DNA of 9,010 bases from JBARCX01 sp049794535 (GCA_049794535.1 JBARCX010000400.1:1-9010); one strand, 5' to 3'; numbered from the stretch's first letter, positions 1 to 6,763 are shown. Notes: generated from the letters alone by a model not told the origin. Made by a program: numbers and translations.

Positions 1-790
1 TCTTCGGGCGGTCGAACTTGAAGTTCACACCACGCAGGTCGATCACGACCTTCTGCGGGCAACCGTCCGGACCCACGATCGTGCCTTCCGGCAGATTCGG
101 GCACTTGTTGTCGCAGAGGTTCACGCCGTTAACAACCGTCTTGGAGCAATCCGGTACCGGCGGCGGTGGCGGTGCCACTGGAGCTGGTGCAGCGGCCGGT
201 TCGCCAAAGCGCGACACGATGCTGAAGCCCAGGACCCAATCGCCGTAACCGTTCTGCGACGGCTGGCTCTTGTCGTCCCAGTCGTAGCGGTACTTGGCTT
301 CGACGCGGAAATCCGCACTGTCGGTGATCGTCTTGGACAGACCCACGCCCAGTTCAGCCGCCGGCGCCCAGCCGCTATCGGCCGGATTGCGGTGATAGCT
401 GCCCATCACGCCGCCCACGATGTACGGGCGCCATGCGGTCCACTCACCAAAGTAGTAGCGAGCGTCCACACCGTAGTTGTTGTTGGACCAGTTACCGCCA
501 CCCACCGCGTTGTCGATGTCGCGCTTGGTGCGGTCGACGAACAAGTCGATCGAGACATTCGGGGAAATGAACTTACCAACGCCCAGGCCGTAATAGAACT
601 GACGGCTACTGGTGTTGCGCTTGGTGTCGTTGTAGTAGCCGCCCACGGTCGGAGCGATATACCAACGGCCATCAAAGCTCGGGGTAGCCGACGTGTCACT
701 AGCGGTCGCTGCCGTGTTGTCCTGCGCGTGAACGGCACCTACGCCGCCCAGGGCAAGAGCAATCACAAAATAAAGGCCCTTACGTTTCAT
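1..790 (-). CDS. OmpA-family outer membrane porin, C-terminus cut by window edge
   Basis: Reading from the ATG at 790 towards position 1 gives 263 uninterrupted codons and no stop, so the gene continues beyond the window. Residues 1-22 are a Sec signal peptide (basic MKRK, hydrophobic core, likely signal peptidase I site after VHA). About 38-195 alternates polar and aromatic residues as in an 8-stranded OmpA-like barrel (for example GRWYIAPTVGGYY and RYYFGEWTAWRPYIVGG). A Pro/Ala-rich hinge follows at 197-214, then a short segment with four cysteines (C215, C226, C230, C244) typical of thrombospondin-3-like linkers. The start of the peptidoglycan-binding OmpA C-terminal domain appears at about 248 (VVIDLRGVNFKFD); the rest is outside. 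Family knowledge gives the role: anchoring the outer membrane to peptidoglycan and possibly slow pore activity. A GAGGAG Shine-Dalgarno at 798-803, 7 nt from the ATG, supports the start. It is downstream of prpD on the same strand but has its own long leader. The family call is firm; the exact paralogue is not determined. Confidence 0.9.
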   Translation of the reverse strand, partial: MKRKGLYFVIALALGGVGAVHAQDNTAATASDTSATPSFDGRWYIAPTVGGYYNDTKRNTSSRQFYYGLGVGKFISPNVSIDLFVDRTKRDIDNAVGGGNWSNNNYGVDARYYFGEWTAWRPYIVGGVMGSYHRNPADSGWAPAAELGVGLSKTITDSADFRVEAKYRYDWDDKSQPSQNGYGDWVLGFSIVSRFGEPAAAPAPVAPPPPPVPDCSKTVVNGVNLCDNKCPNLPEGTIVGPDGCPQKVVIDLRGVNFKFDRPK

Positions 791-920
791 CAGGTGTCTC
801 CTCGTTATATTGGTTTTCGCGTCCATTCCACCTAACACGGAAATCGCGCAACGCCATGCAGGCGTGAGTCCCGAATAGCGAACTTCCTTACGACATGCCC
901 GCTAATACGCGGCGGACTGA
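791..920 (-). promoter_or_regulatory. Long 5' leader of the OmpA-family gene
   Basis: This is non-coding sequence between the porin start and the candidate promoter. It has a strong GAGGAG ribosome-binding site at 798-803 and a perfect 5-bp hairpin (ACGCC 851-855 with GGCGT 861-865, 5-nt loop). A second small GC stem lies near 901-915 (CCGC/GCGG). If the promoter at 921-947 is correct the leader is about 125 nt, comparable to the long structured leaders known for enterobacterial ompA mRNAs, which control message stability and sRNA binding. That comparison is inference; no sRNA site can be recognised by eye. Confidence 0.4.
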
Positions 921-947
921 AGTTTAGCAAAAAATAAACAATTGCAA
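921..947 (-). promoter_or_regulatory. Candidate sigma70 promoter for the OmpA-family gene
   Basis: On the minus strand there is TTGCAA (947-942, -35-like), a 15-nt spacer, then TAAACT (926-921) preceded by TGC, giving an extended -10 (TGnTAAACT). The spacer is short, which the extended -10 could offset. The surrounding 915-960 is clearly richer in A+T than its neighbours. No strong terminator is visible between prpD (ends 990) and this promoter, so read-through from prpD is also possible. Confidence 0.4.
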
Positions 948-989
948 ACTCTTCATTGAATCTCCGTTCATTCTCGGCTCACGCTGTCT

Positions 990-2441
990 TTACAATGTGA
1001 AGAGCCCTAGGAATTGTTGAGCCGGCATGGCATCCAGCTTAGCCGAGTCAGCGGTAGCCTCAAGGATAGCCTTGACCTTGTGGGCAGGCAGGTGACCACG
1101 CATGGCCGCCTCGAACTTCTTCAGCAATACCGGAATGCCCTCGGCACGGCGCTTGCGGTGGCCGATCGGGAAGTCGATCGAGACCTTCTCGGTGCTGCTG
1201 CCATCTCTAAAGAACACCTGCACCGAATTACCGATGTAGCGCTTGTCGGGGTCGAAATAATCCTTGGTGAATTGCGGATTTTCGCTAACCACCATTTTGT
1301 CGCGCAGGGCGTCAATGCGCGGATCGGCGGCAATATCGTCGTTGTAATCGTCCGCCGCGAGGCGGCCGAAGATCAACGGCACGGCCACCATGTACTGGAT
1401 GCAATGATCGCGATCGGCGTAATTCGCCAACGGGCCGGTCTTGTCGATGATGCGGCAGCCCGCCTCCTGGGTCTCTAGGACCACTTTTTCGATCTGGTCG
1501 ATCTTGCCGGCGACCTCGCCGTGCAGCTTCATGGCGCACTCAACCGCCGTCTGCGCGTGGAATTCGGCCGGAAAACTGATCTTGAACAGCACGTTTTCCA
1601 TCACGTAGCTGCCGAACGGACGCTCGAACTCGAACGCTTGGCCTTTGAAGGCGACGTCGTAGTAGCCCCAGGTCTTGGCGCTGAGTGCCGACGGGTAGCC
1701 CACCACGCCGCGATAGACGGCATTGATGGCATGGATCACCGCTCGACGGCAGGCATCGCCGGCAGCCCAACTCTTACGCGGGCCGGTGTTCGGTGCGTGG
1801 CGATAGGTGCGCAGCGCACCGTTATCGATCCAACTGTGTGACACCGCGGTAGTGATCTGCTCCTTGTTGCCGCCGAGCATGGCCGTGGCAACCGCCGTGG
1901 AGGCCAGACGCACCAGGATCACATGGTCCTGCCCCACCCGGTTGAAACTGTTCTTCAACGCGTAGCAGCCCTGGATTTCGTGGGCCTTGATCGCATAAGT
2001 AAGCACGTCACGCACGGTCAGCGGCTCGCCACCCTCGCGCTCTGCCTTGCGGCTGAGGTAATCGGCCACGGCCAGGATGCTGCCAAGATTGTCGGACGGA
2101 TGACCCCACTCGGCGGCCAGCCAGGTGTCGTTGAAATCGAGCCAGCGGATCTGAGTGCCAATGGCGAACGCCGCCTGCACCGGATCCAGCTCATGACTGG
2201 TACCCGGCACGCGGGCGCCGCCCGGCAGATTCGCACCCGGCACCAGCGGCCCGAGGTGCTTTACGCACTCGGGGAACTTCATCGCGAGCATCGCGGTGCC
2301 CAGCGAGTCGAGCAGCATGTAACGCGCGGTGTCGTAGGCCTCGGTCGAGTCGACCTGGTAGTCGGCGACATAGTTGGCGATATCGACCATCGGCTGGTCA
2401 GGATCAGGACGCTTGGCGGAACGAATATCGTGCGCACTCAT
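990..2441 (-). CDS. prpD: 2-methylcitrate dehydratase PrpD
   Basis: PrpD dehydrates 2-methylcitrate to 2-methyl-cis-aconitate in the cytoplasmic 2-methylcitrate cycle, which turns propionyl-CoA into pyruvate and succinate. The protein has 483 residues, matching the usual length of proteobacterial PrpD in the MmgE/PrpD family. The N-terminal helical domain (about 18-285) carries the family blocks WLDFNDTWLAAEWGHPSDNLG (100-120), the KNSFNRVGQDHV segment (163-174) and the RHAPNTGPRKSWAAGDA segment (214-230). The C-terminal domain (about 290-475) includes SFPAEFHAQTAVECA, a segment rich in aspartate (YADRDHCIQYMVAVPLIFG), the DPRIDALRDKM motif and the PIGHRKRR segment. PrpD proteins need no iron-sulfur cluster, unlike AcnD. 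An AGGAGA ribosome-binding site at 2451-2456, 9 nt from the ATG, supports the start. It is the last gene of the acnD-prpF-prpD run, 97 nt after prpF. Assignment to PrpD rather than another MmgE paralogue rests on both sequence blocks and neighbours. Confidence 0.95.
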   Translation of the reverse strand: MSAHDIRSAKRPDPDQPMVDIANYVADYQVDSTEAYDTARYMLLDSLGTAMLAMKFPECVKHLGPLVPGANLPGGARVPGTSHELDPVQAAFAIGTQIRWLDFNDTWLAAEWGHPSDNLGSILAVADYLSRKAEREGGEPLTVRDVLTYAIKAHEIQGCYALKNSFNRVGQDHVILVRLASTAVATAMLGGNKEQITTAVSHSWIDNGALRTYRHAPNTGPRKSWAAGDACRRAVIHAINAVYRGVVGYPSALSAKTWGYYDVAFKGQAFEFERPFGSYVMENVLFKISFPAEFHAQTAVECAMKLHGEVAGKIDQIEKVVLETQEAGCRIIDKTGPLANYADRDHCIQYMVAVPLIFGRLAADDYNDDIAADPRIDALRDKMVVSENPQFTKDYFDPDKRYIGNSVQVFFRDGSSTEKVSIDFPIGHRKRRAEGIPVLLKKFEAAMRGHLPAHKVKAILEATADSAKLDAMPAQQFLGLFTL

Positions 2442-2538
2442 GAGTGCTCGTCTCCTGGCAACAGGGAAACCACCCTTGTGTCTAAGTCACCTAACCATAT
2501 CGCTATGGCAGAAGGGAGTCAGCGCCCAACTTGCGGGC
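2442..2538 (-). other. prpF-prpD intercistronic gap with small GNRA-capped hairpin
   Basis: The 97 nt between the prpF stop and the prpD ATG hold no open frame of note. Nearest prpD is the AGGAGA ribosome-binding site (2451-2456). A short perfect stem, CCAUA-GCGA-UAUGG in the transcript (2508-2495), has a GNRA tetraloop. There is no run of T after it, so it is not an intrinsic terminator. The gap is compatible with co-transcription of prpF and prpD; a processing or stability role is only a guess. Confidence 0.4.
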
Positions 2539-3723
2539 TCACCCCGCAGGCACTCGCACCCAGCCTTCCATCAGCACGCGCGCGCTTCGGCTCATGACCG
2601 CCTTGGTGACGGTCCACGTACCGTCAACCAGCGCCGCCGCAGCGCCTACCCGCAACGTCCCCGACGGATGGCCAAAGCGCACCGCATCGCGCTCACCGCC
2701 GCCTGCCGCCAAATTCACCAGCGTGCCTGGAATGGCCGCGGCGGCGCCGATGGCTACCGCCGCCGTGCCCATCATGGCGTGATGCAGCTTGCCCATCGAC
2801 ATCGCGCGCACGAGCAAGTCGATATCGCCCGCCGTCACCGGCTTGCCACTCGACGCGATGTAATCGGCCGGCCTGGCGACGAAGGCCACCTTGGGCGTGT
2901 GCTGGCGCGTGGCGATCTCGTCGAGCGAGCCGATCAGACCCATGCGCAGCGCGCCGTGCGCGCGAATGGTCTCGAACATCGCCAGCGCCTTGGCATCACT
3001 GTTGATGGCGTCCTGCAGCTCCGTACCGGTGTAGCCGATCGCGGAGGCCTCGATAAAGATGGTGGGAATGCCGGCATTGATCATGGTCGCCTTGAGCGTG
3101 CCGACGCCCGGCACCTCCAGGTCGTCGACGAGGTGCCCGGTGGGAAACATCGCCCCGCCCGCGCCATCTTCTTCGGCGGCCGGATCCATGAACTCCAGCT
3201 GCACTTCGGCGGCAGGGAAAGTCACGCCATCCAGCTCGAAATCACCGGTTTCCTGCACTGCACCGCCGGTCATCGGCACATGGGCAATGATCGTCTTGCC
3301 GATGTTGGCCTGCCAGATGCGCACGGTGGCGATGCCGTCGCGCGGCACGCGCGCGGGATCGACCAGGCCACCTGCGATGGCGAACGGACCGACCGCTGCC
3401 GACAGGTTGCCGCAATTCCCGCTCCAGTCGACGAAAGCCTTGTCGATGGCCACCTGACCGAACAGGTAGTCCACGTCATGGTCTGGGCGGCTGCTCCTGG
3501 ACACGATCACCGTCTTGCTGGTGCTGGACGTGGCGCCGCCCATGCCGTCGATCTGCTTGCCGTAGGGATCGGGGCTGCCAATCACGCGTTGTAGCAGCGC
3601 ATCGCGCGCGGCGCCTGGCACCTGCGCTGCCTCGGGCAGGTCCTGCAGGCGGAAGAACACGCCCTTGCTGGTGCCACCGCGCAGGTAAGTGGCGGGAATC
3701 CGTATCTGGGGAAGCTGTGCCAT
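2539..3723 (-). CDS. prpF: 2-methylaconitate cis-trans isomerase PrpF
   Basis: PrpF converts 2-methyl-trans-aconitate, the product of AcnD, into the cis isomer that aconitase can hydrate. The protein has 394 residues, the usual PrpF length, and a diaminopimelate-epimerase-like two-domain fold is expected. Family blocks are clear: the N-terminal ATYLRGGTSKGVFF (11-24), GSPDPYGKQIDGMGGATSSTSK (49-70) and DWSGNCGNLSAAVGPFAI (99-116). Lys70 and Cys104 align by spacing with the catalytic Lys73 and Cys107 described for the Shewanella enzyme. Further blocks are the TKVAFV-like PKVAFVARP, MGKLHHAMMGTAAVA and the C-terminal HPSGTLRVGAA. An AGGA ribosome-binding site (3734-3737), 10 nt from the ATG, supports the start. 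It sits between acnD and prpD, the usual AcnD-PrpF pairing. No truncation or odd residue was seen. Paralogues in other operons share this fold, but the AcnD neighbour makes PrpF the best call. Confidence 0.95.
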   Translation of the reverse strand: MAQLPQIRIPATYLRGGTSKGVFFRLQDLPEAAQVPGAARDALLQRVIGSPDPYGKQIDGMGGATSSTSKTVIVSRSSRPDHDVDYLFGQVAIDKAFVDWSGNCGNLSAAVGPFAIAGGLVDPARVPRDGIATVRIWQANIGKTIIAHVPMTGGAVQETGDFELDGVTFPAAEVQLEFMDPAAEEDGAGGAMFPTGHLVDDLEVPGVGTLKATMINAGIPTIFIEASAIGYTGTELQDAINSDAKALAMFETIRAHGALRMGLIGSLDEIATRQHTPKVAFVARPADYIASSGKPVTAGDIDLLVRAMSMGKLHHAMMGTAAVAIGAAAAIPGTLVNLAAGGGERDAVRFGHPSGTLRVGAAAALVDGTWTVTKAVMSRSARVLMEGWVRVPAG

Positions 3724-3747
3724 CTATGTGTTGTCCTGTGGTGACTG

Positions 3748-3769
3748 GACTTCGCATGCGAGCGAAGTC
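3748..3769 (-). repeat. Perfect 8-bp hairpin in the acnD-prpF gap
   Basis: GACTTCGC (3748-3755) and GCGAAGTC (3762-3769) are exact reverse complements around a 6-nt loop. A flanking GGTGAC/GTCACC pair (3740-3745 and 3767-3772) could form a competing stem. There is no T-run on the prpF side, so a terminator is unlikely. It lies 10 nt before the prpF ribosome-binding site and could affect prpF translation or protect the upstream message; this is inference. Confidence 0.6.
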
Positions 3770-3774
3770 ACCCA

Positions 3775-3808
3775 CCGCAGGACGATGCCGCGTGGCATGG
3801 TCCTGCGG
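3775..3808 (-). repeat. Long REP-like palindrome just downstream of acnD
   Basis: CCGCAGGACGATGCC (3775-3789) pairs with GGCATGGTCCTGCGG (3794-3808): 14 of 15 positions match, with a single G/G mismatch, around the tetraloop GCGT. It starts 12 nt after the acnD stop in the transcript direction. The size, tetraloop, internal mismatch and intergenic position are like bacterial REP sequences, but only one copy is seen here, so membership in a genomic family is untested. No T-run follows, so it is more likely a 3'-end stabiliser or attenuator inside the operon than a full terminator. Confidence 0.7.
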
Positions 3809-3820
3809 ATCAGTGCGTGA

Positions 3821-6430
3821 TCAGGCCGCCTGCGAAGCCTCGAGGAAGTCCTGTGCGAAGCGCTGCAGCACGCCGCCAGCTTCGTAGATCGACACTTCTT
3901 CGCCGGTATCCAGGCGGCAGACTACCGGTACCTCGATGCGCCCGCCGTTCTTGCGATGGATGACCAGCGTGAGGTCCGCGCGCGGCGTGCGTGTGCCGAC
4001 CACGTCGAAGGTTTCGGTGCCGTCGATGCCCAGCGTCGTGCGGTTGGTGCCGGGCTTGAACTCCAGCGGCAGCACGCCCATGCCGATCAGGTTGGTGCGA
4101 TGGATGCGCTCGAAGCCTTCGGCTGCGATCGCCTCTACGCCAGCAAGGCGCACGCCCTTCGCGGCCCAGTCGCGCGACGAGCCCTGGCCGTAGTCGGCAC
4201 CGGCGATGATGATCAGCGGCTGCTTGCGATCCATGTAGGTTTCGATCGCTTCCCACATGCGCATGACCTTGCCTTCCGGCTCTACGCGGGCCAGCGAGCC
4301 CTTCTTCACTTCGCCATCGACCACGGCCATCTCGTTGATCAGGGTGGGGTTGGCGAAGGTGGCGCGTTGCGCGGTCAGGTGATCGCCGCGATGAGTCGCG
4401 TATGAATTGAAGTCTTCTTCCGGCAGGCCCATCTTCGCGAGGTATTCGCCCGCTGCGCTGTTGAGCATGATCGCGTTGGACGGCGACAAGTGATCGGTGG
4501 TGATGTTATCGCCGAGCACCGCCAGCGGACGCATGCCCTTGAGCGTGCGCTCACCCGCGAGGGCGCCCTCCCAATACGGCGGACGGCGGATGTAGGTGCT
4601 CTGCGGGCGCCAGTCGTACAGCGGCGCGGCACTCGTGCCGGCGTGGCCAGTGCGCGCGAACATCGGATCGTAGACCTTGCGGAACTGCTCAGGCTTCACG
4701 CTGGCGGAGACGATCGCGTCGATCTCCTCGTCGGTGGGCCAGATGTCCTTGAGCGTCACCGGTTGGCCGTTGGTGTCGACGCCGAGCACGTCCTTCTCGA
4801 TGTCGAAGCGGATGGTGCCGGCGATGGCATAGGCCACCACCAGCGGTGGCGAGGCCAGGAAGGCCTGCTTGGCATACGGATGGATGCGGCCATCAAAATT
4901 GCGGTTGCCGGACAGCACGGCGGTGGCATACAGGTCGCGATCGATGATCTCCTGCTGAATCGCCGGATCGAGCGCGCCGGACATGCCGTTGCAGGTGGTG
5001 CACGCGAACGCGACGATGCCGAAGCCGAGCTTCTCCAGATCCGCCAGCAGGTTCGCCTCTTTCAGATACAGCTCCACCGCTTTGGAGCCGGGAGCGAGCG
5101 AACTCTTCACCCATGGCTTGCGCGTCAGGCCACGCGCGTTCGCGTTGCGCGCAAGCAAGGCGGCCGCGATGACGTTGCGCGGATTGCTGGTGTTGGTGCA
5201 ACTGGTGATGGCGGCGATGATCACGGCGCCATCGGGCATCTGCCCCGGCTGCTCTTCCCACTCGCCTGCAATGCCGCGCGCAGCGAGATCAGAGGTGGGC
5301 AGGCGCTTGTGCGGATTGGATGGGCCCGCCATGTTGCGCACCACCGAGGACAGGTCGAACGTCAACGCGCGCTCGTACTGCGCATGCGCCAGTGTGTCCG
5401 CCCACAGGCCGGCGACCTTGGCGTAGGTTTCCACCAGCTTGACCTGCTCGTCGCTGCGGCCGGTGAGGCGCAGGTAGTCGATGGTCTGGCCATCGATAAA
5501 GAACATCGCGGCGGTGGCGCCGTATTCGGGCGCCATGTTGGAGATGGTGGCGCGATCGCCCAGCGTGAGGCTTGCCGCGCCTTCACCGCGGAATTCCAGG
5601 TATGCGCCAACCACCTTCTCCTTGCGCAGGAACTCGGTGAGCTCAAGCACGATGTCGGTGGCGGTGATGCCGGGCTGTCGCTTGCCGGTGAGTTCCACGC
5701 CCACGATGTCGGGCAGGCGCATCCACGAGGCACGACCGAGCATCACGCTCTCGGCCTCCAGGCCGCCCACGCCGATGGCGATGACGCCGAGCGCATCCAC
5801 GTGCGGCGTATGGCTGTCGGTGCCCACACAGGTATCGGGATAGGCCACACCCTTGCCATTATCATCATGGTGTACCTGGATCACTGGCGACATTTTCTCC
5901 AGGTTGATCTGGTGCATGATCCCGTTGCCCGGCGGGATGACGTCGACATTTTCGAACGCCTTCTTGGTCCAGTTAATGAAGTGAAAGCGATCTTCGTTGC
6001 GGCGATCTTCAATGGCGCGGTTCTTCGCGAACGCGTTCGGATCGAAGCCACCGCACTCCACCGCCAGCGAGTGATCGACGATCAGCTGCACCGGCACCAC
6101 CGGGTTCACCTTGGCCGGGTCACCGCCGCAATCGGCAATCGCATCGCGCAGGCCGGCCAGGTCCACCAATGCCGTCTGGCCGAGGATGTCATGGCACACC
6201 ACGCGCGCCGGGAACCACGGGAAATCAAGCTCGCGCTTGCGTTCGATGATCTGCTTGAGCGACGCGCTGAGGATCGCCGGATCACAACGACGCACCAGGT
6301 TCTCGGCGAGCACGCGCGAGGTATAGGGCAGCGCGTCATAGGCACCCGGCTGGATCGCCTCCACGGCGGCACGTGCATCGAAATAATCCAGCGACGTGCC
6401 GGGGAGGGATTGGCGGTAGACGGTATTCAT
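3821..6430 (-). CDS. acnD: Fe/S-dependent 2-methylisocitrate/2-methylcitrate dehydratase AcnD
   Basis: AcnD is an aconitase-family enzyme with a [4Fe-4S] cluster that dehydrates 2-methylcitrate to 2-methyl-trans-aconitate, which PrpF then isomerises. The frame gives 869 residues from ATG 6430, in the family's usual range. The three cluster cysteines are visible: Cys411 in ITSCTNTSNP and Cys477/Cys480 in ACTTCNGMSG. Other aconitase blocks are the VCVGTDSHTPH-like CVGTDSHTPH (201-210), GVGGLEAESVMLG (220-232), SGNRNFDGRIHP (507-518), GDNITTDHLSPS (640-651) and the swivel-domain GADYGQGSSRDWAAKG (744-759). An in-frame TTG at 6442 would add MLIS, but it abuts the AGGGT sequence (6442-6446). From the ATG that AGGG is 12 nt away, a usable though long spacing, and the N-terminus MNTVYRQSLPGTSLDYFD fits the family, so the ATG is preferred. 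It is the first gene of the cluster, divergent from the riboswitch-terC unit. Housekeeping AcnA is the main alternative; the prpF and prpD neighbours argue against it. Confidence 0.95.
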   Translation of the reverse strand: MNTVYRQSLPGTSLDYFDARAAVEAIQPGAYDALPYTSRVLAENLVRRCDPAILSASLKQIIERKRELDFPWFPARVVCHDILGQTALVDLAGLRDAIADCGGDPAKVNPVVPVQLIVDHSLAVECGGFDPNAFAKNRAIEDRRNEDRFHFINWTKKAFENVDVIPPGNGIMHQINLEKMSPVIQVHHDDNGKGVAYPDTCVGTDSHTPHVDALGVIAIGVGGLEAESVMLGRASWMRLPDIVGVELTGKRQPGITATDIVLELTEFLRKEKVVGAYLEFRGEGAASLTLGDRATISNMAPEYGATAAMFFIDGQTIDYLRLTGRSDEQVKLVETYAKVAGLWADTLAHAQYERALTFDLSSVVRNMAGPSNPHKRLPTSDLAARGIAGEWEEQPGQMPDGAVIIAAITSCTNTSNPRNVIAAALLARNANARGLTRKPWVKSSLAPGSKAVELYLKEANLLADLEKLGFGIVAFACTTCNGMSGALDPAIQQEIIDRDLYATAVLSGNRNFDGRIHPYAKQAFLASPPLVVAYAIAGTIRFDIEKDVLGVDTNGQPVTLKDIWPTDEEIDAIVSASVKPEQFRKVYDPMFARTGHAGTSAAPLYDWRPQSTYIRRPPYWEGALAGERTLKGMRPLAVLGDNITTDHLSPSNAIMLNSAAGEYLAKMGLPEEDFNSYATHRGDHLTAQRATFANPTLINEMAVVDGEVKKGSLARVEPEGKVMRMWEAIETYMDRKQPLIIIAGADYGQGSSRDWAAKGVRLAGVEAIAAEGFERIHRTNLIGMGVLPLEFKPGTNRTTLGIDGTETFDVVGTRTPRADLTLVIHRKNGGRIEVPVVCRLDTGEEVSIYEAGGVLQRFAQDFLEASQAA

Positions 6431-6565
6431 AGATATCAACAACCCTAAAGATAAACGCCCGGCTGACCGCAGGCCGACACTCTGTGCGCGTTCGCCACTC
6501 AGCGGCCGCTCATTTCATTGCAAACCGGGAGCTGGGGAAGCAACAGAGTTAACTATTCTCGACGC
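6431..6565 (-). other. acnD leader region
   Basis: This is non-coding sequence between the acnD ATG and the weak candidate -10. It holds the AGGGT ribosome-binding sequence (6442-6446) and the sequence ATTGCAAAC (6517-6525), which also occurs at 941-949 in the porin promoter. No open frame, strong hairpin or recognised operator is seen in the remainder. Confidence 0.35.
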
Positions 6566-6594
6566 ATTCTAGCGGGAGAAAGCCTTTTCCTTAA
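6566..6594 (-). promoter_or_regulatory. Weak candidate promoter for the acnD-prpF-prpD cluster
   Basis: On the minus strand a good -10-like TAGAAT (6571-6566) lies about 135 nt before the acnD ATG. The hexamer 17 nt upstream is TTAAGG (6594-6589), only 3 of 6 to the TTGACA consensus. A poor -35 would suit a promoter that needs an activator, but no regulator gene or recognised operator is in the window. Leader 6431-6565 shows no further strong element. Confidence 0.3.
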
Positions 6595-6601
6595 GGGCTT
6601 T
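6579..6601. repeat. Inverted repeat in the acnD/terC divergent region
   Basis: AAAGCCTTT (6579-6587) and AAGGGCTTT (6593-6601) form a 9-bp stem with one G-U pair and a 5-nt loop. It overlaps the weak acnD -35 region and ends just before the terC -35 hexamer. That position is where a regulator operator would be expected for the divergent pair, but a transcribed hairpin is equally possible. I do not recognise a known regulator motif in it. Confidence 0.4.
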
Positions 6602-6604
6602 GGC

Positions 6605-6634
6605 TTGACTGGCACGCATGGCGACATCGACAAT
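6605..6634 (+). promoter_or_regulatory. Sigma70-like promoter upstream of the manganese riboswitch
   Basis: TTGACT (6605-6610, 5 of 6 to the -35 consensus) and GACAAT (6629-6634, 4 of 6 to the -10 consensus) are separated by 18 nt. Transcription would begin near 6641, about 10 nt before the riboswitch aptamer, which is the placement expected for a riboswitch-led transcript. Confidence 0.6.
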
Positions 6635-6650
6635 AGACAGATACTGATCC

Positions 6651-6763
6651 CAAAGGGGAGTAGTTCCGGACGCCGTTTCATCGGGTGTCCGTGCAGTGGT
6701 CGTCATCACGAGCGGAGCACCGCTCCGGTCACTGCAGCGGTTCTGCCGCGAACGAGACTTTTG
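6651..6763 (+). promoter_or_regulatory. yybP-ykoY manganese riboswitch aptamer
   Basis: The segment carries the two conserved parts of this riboswitch class: the 5' CAAAGGGGAGTAG (6651-6663) and the 3' CGAGACTTTTG (6753-6763). P1 forms between CAAAGG (6651-6656) and CTTTTG (6758-6763). Between them lie a 7-bp stem with one G-U pair (6668-6674 with 6684-6690), the helix GCAGTG/CACTGC (6693-6698 with 6730-6735) capped by the hairpin CGGAGC-ACC-GCTCCG (6713-6727), and a small hairpin near 6737-6749. This two-arm layout with docking internal loops fits the class, which binds Mn2+ and commonly controls TerC-family and Mn2+ export genes. It lies directly between a plausible promoter and a TerC/YjbE gene, which is independent support. 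The exact ends of the aptamer are approximate. Confidence 0.92.

Noticed and set aside
392..835. 147-codon plus-strand frame opposite the OmpA-like gene
   Set aside because: It overlaps the signal peptide and barrel coding sequence of a clear OmpA-family protein in antisense and has no plausible ribosome-binding site or domain.
2374..3594. 406-codon open frame on the plus strand opposite prpF
   Set aside because: It is antisense to the well-supported PrpF gene, rich in His/Arg with no family motif; a high-GC shadow frame.
6431..6442. TTG start for acnD four codons upstream
   Set aside because: The TTG directly touches the AGGG sequence, leaving no spacing, whereas the ATG at 6430 gives the family-typical N-terminus.
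4490..6448. 652-codon open frame on the plus strand opposite acnD
   Set aside because: It is a shadow of the high-GC acnD gene: composition dominated by His, Arg, Val, Gly and Asp with no recognisable domain, while the opposite strand encodes a full aconitase with all cluster cysteines.
6579..6601. Inverted repeat considered as an intrinsic terminator
   Set aside because: No T-run follows on either strand, and it lies upstream of both divergent genes where nothing would need terminating.
6611..6626. TGGCACG sequence resembling a sigma54 -24 element near the acnD promoter
   Set aside because: The required GG-N10-GC spacing to a -12 GC is not met, and the orientation is towards terC, which has a good sigma70-like promoter.
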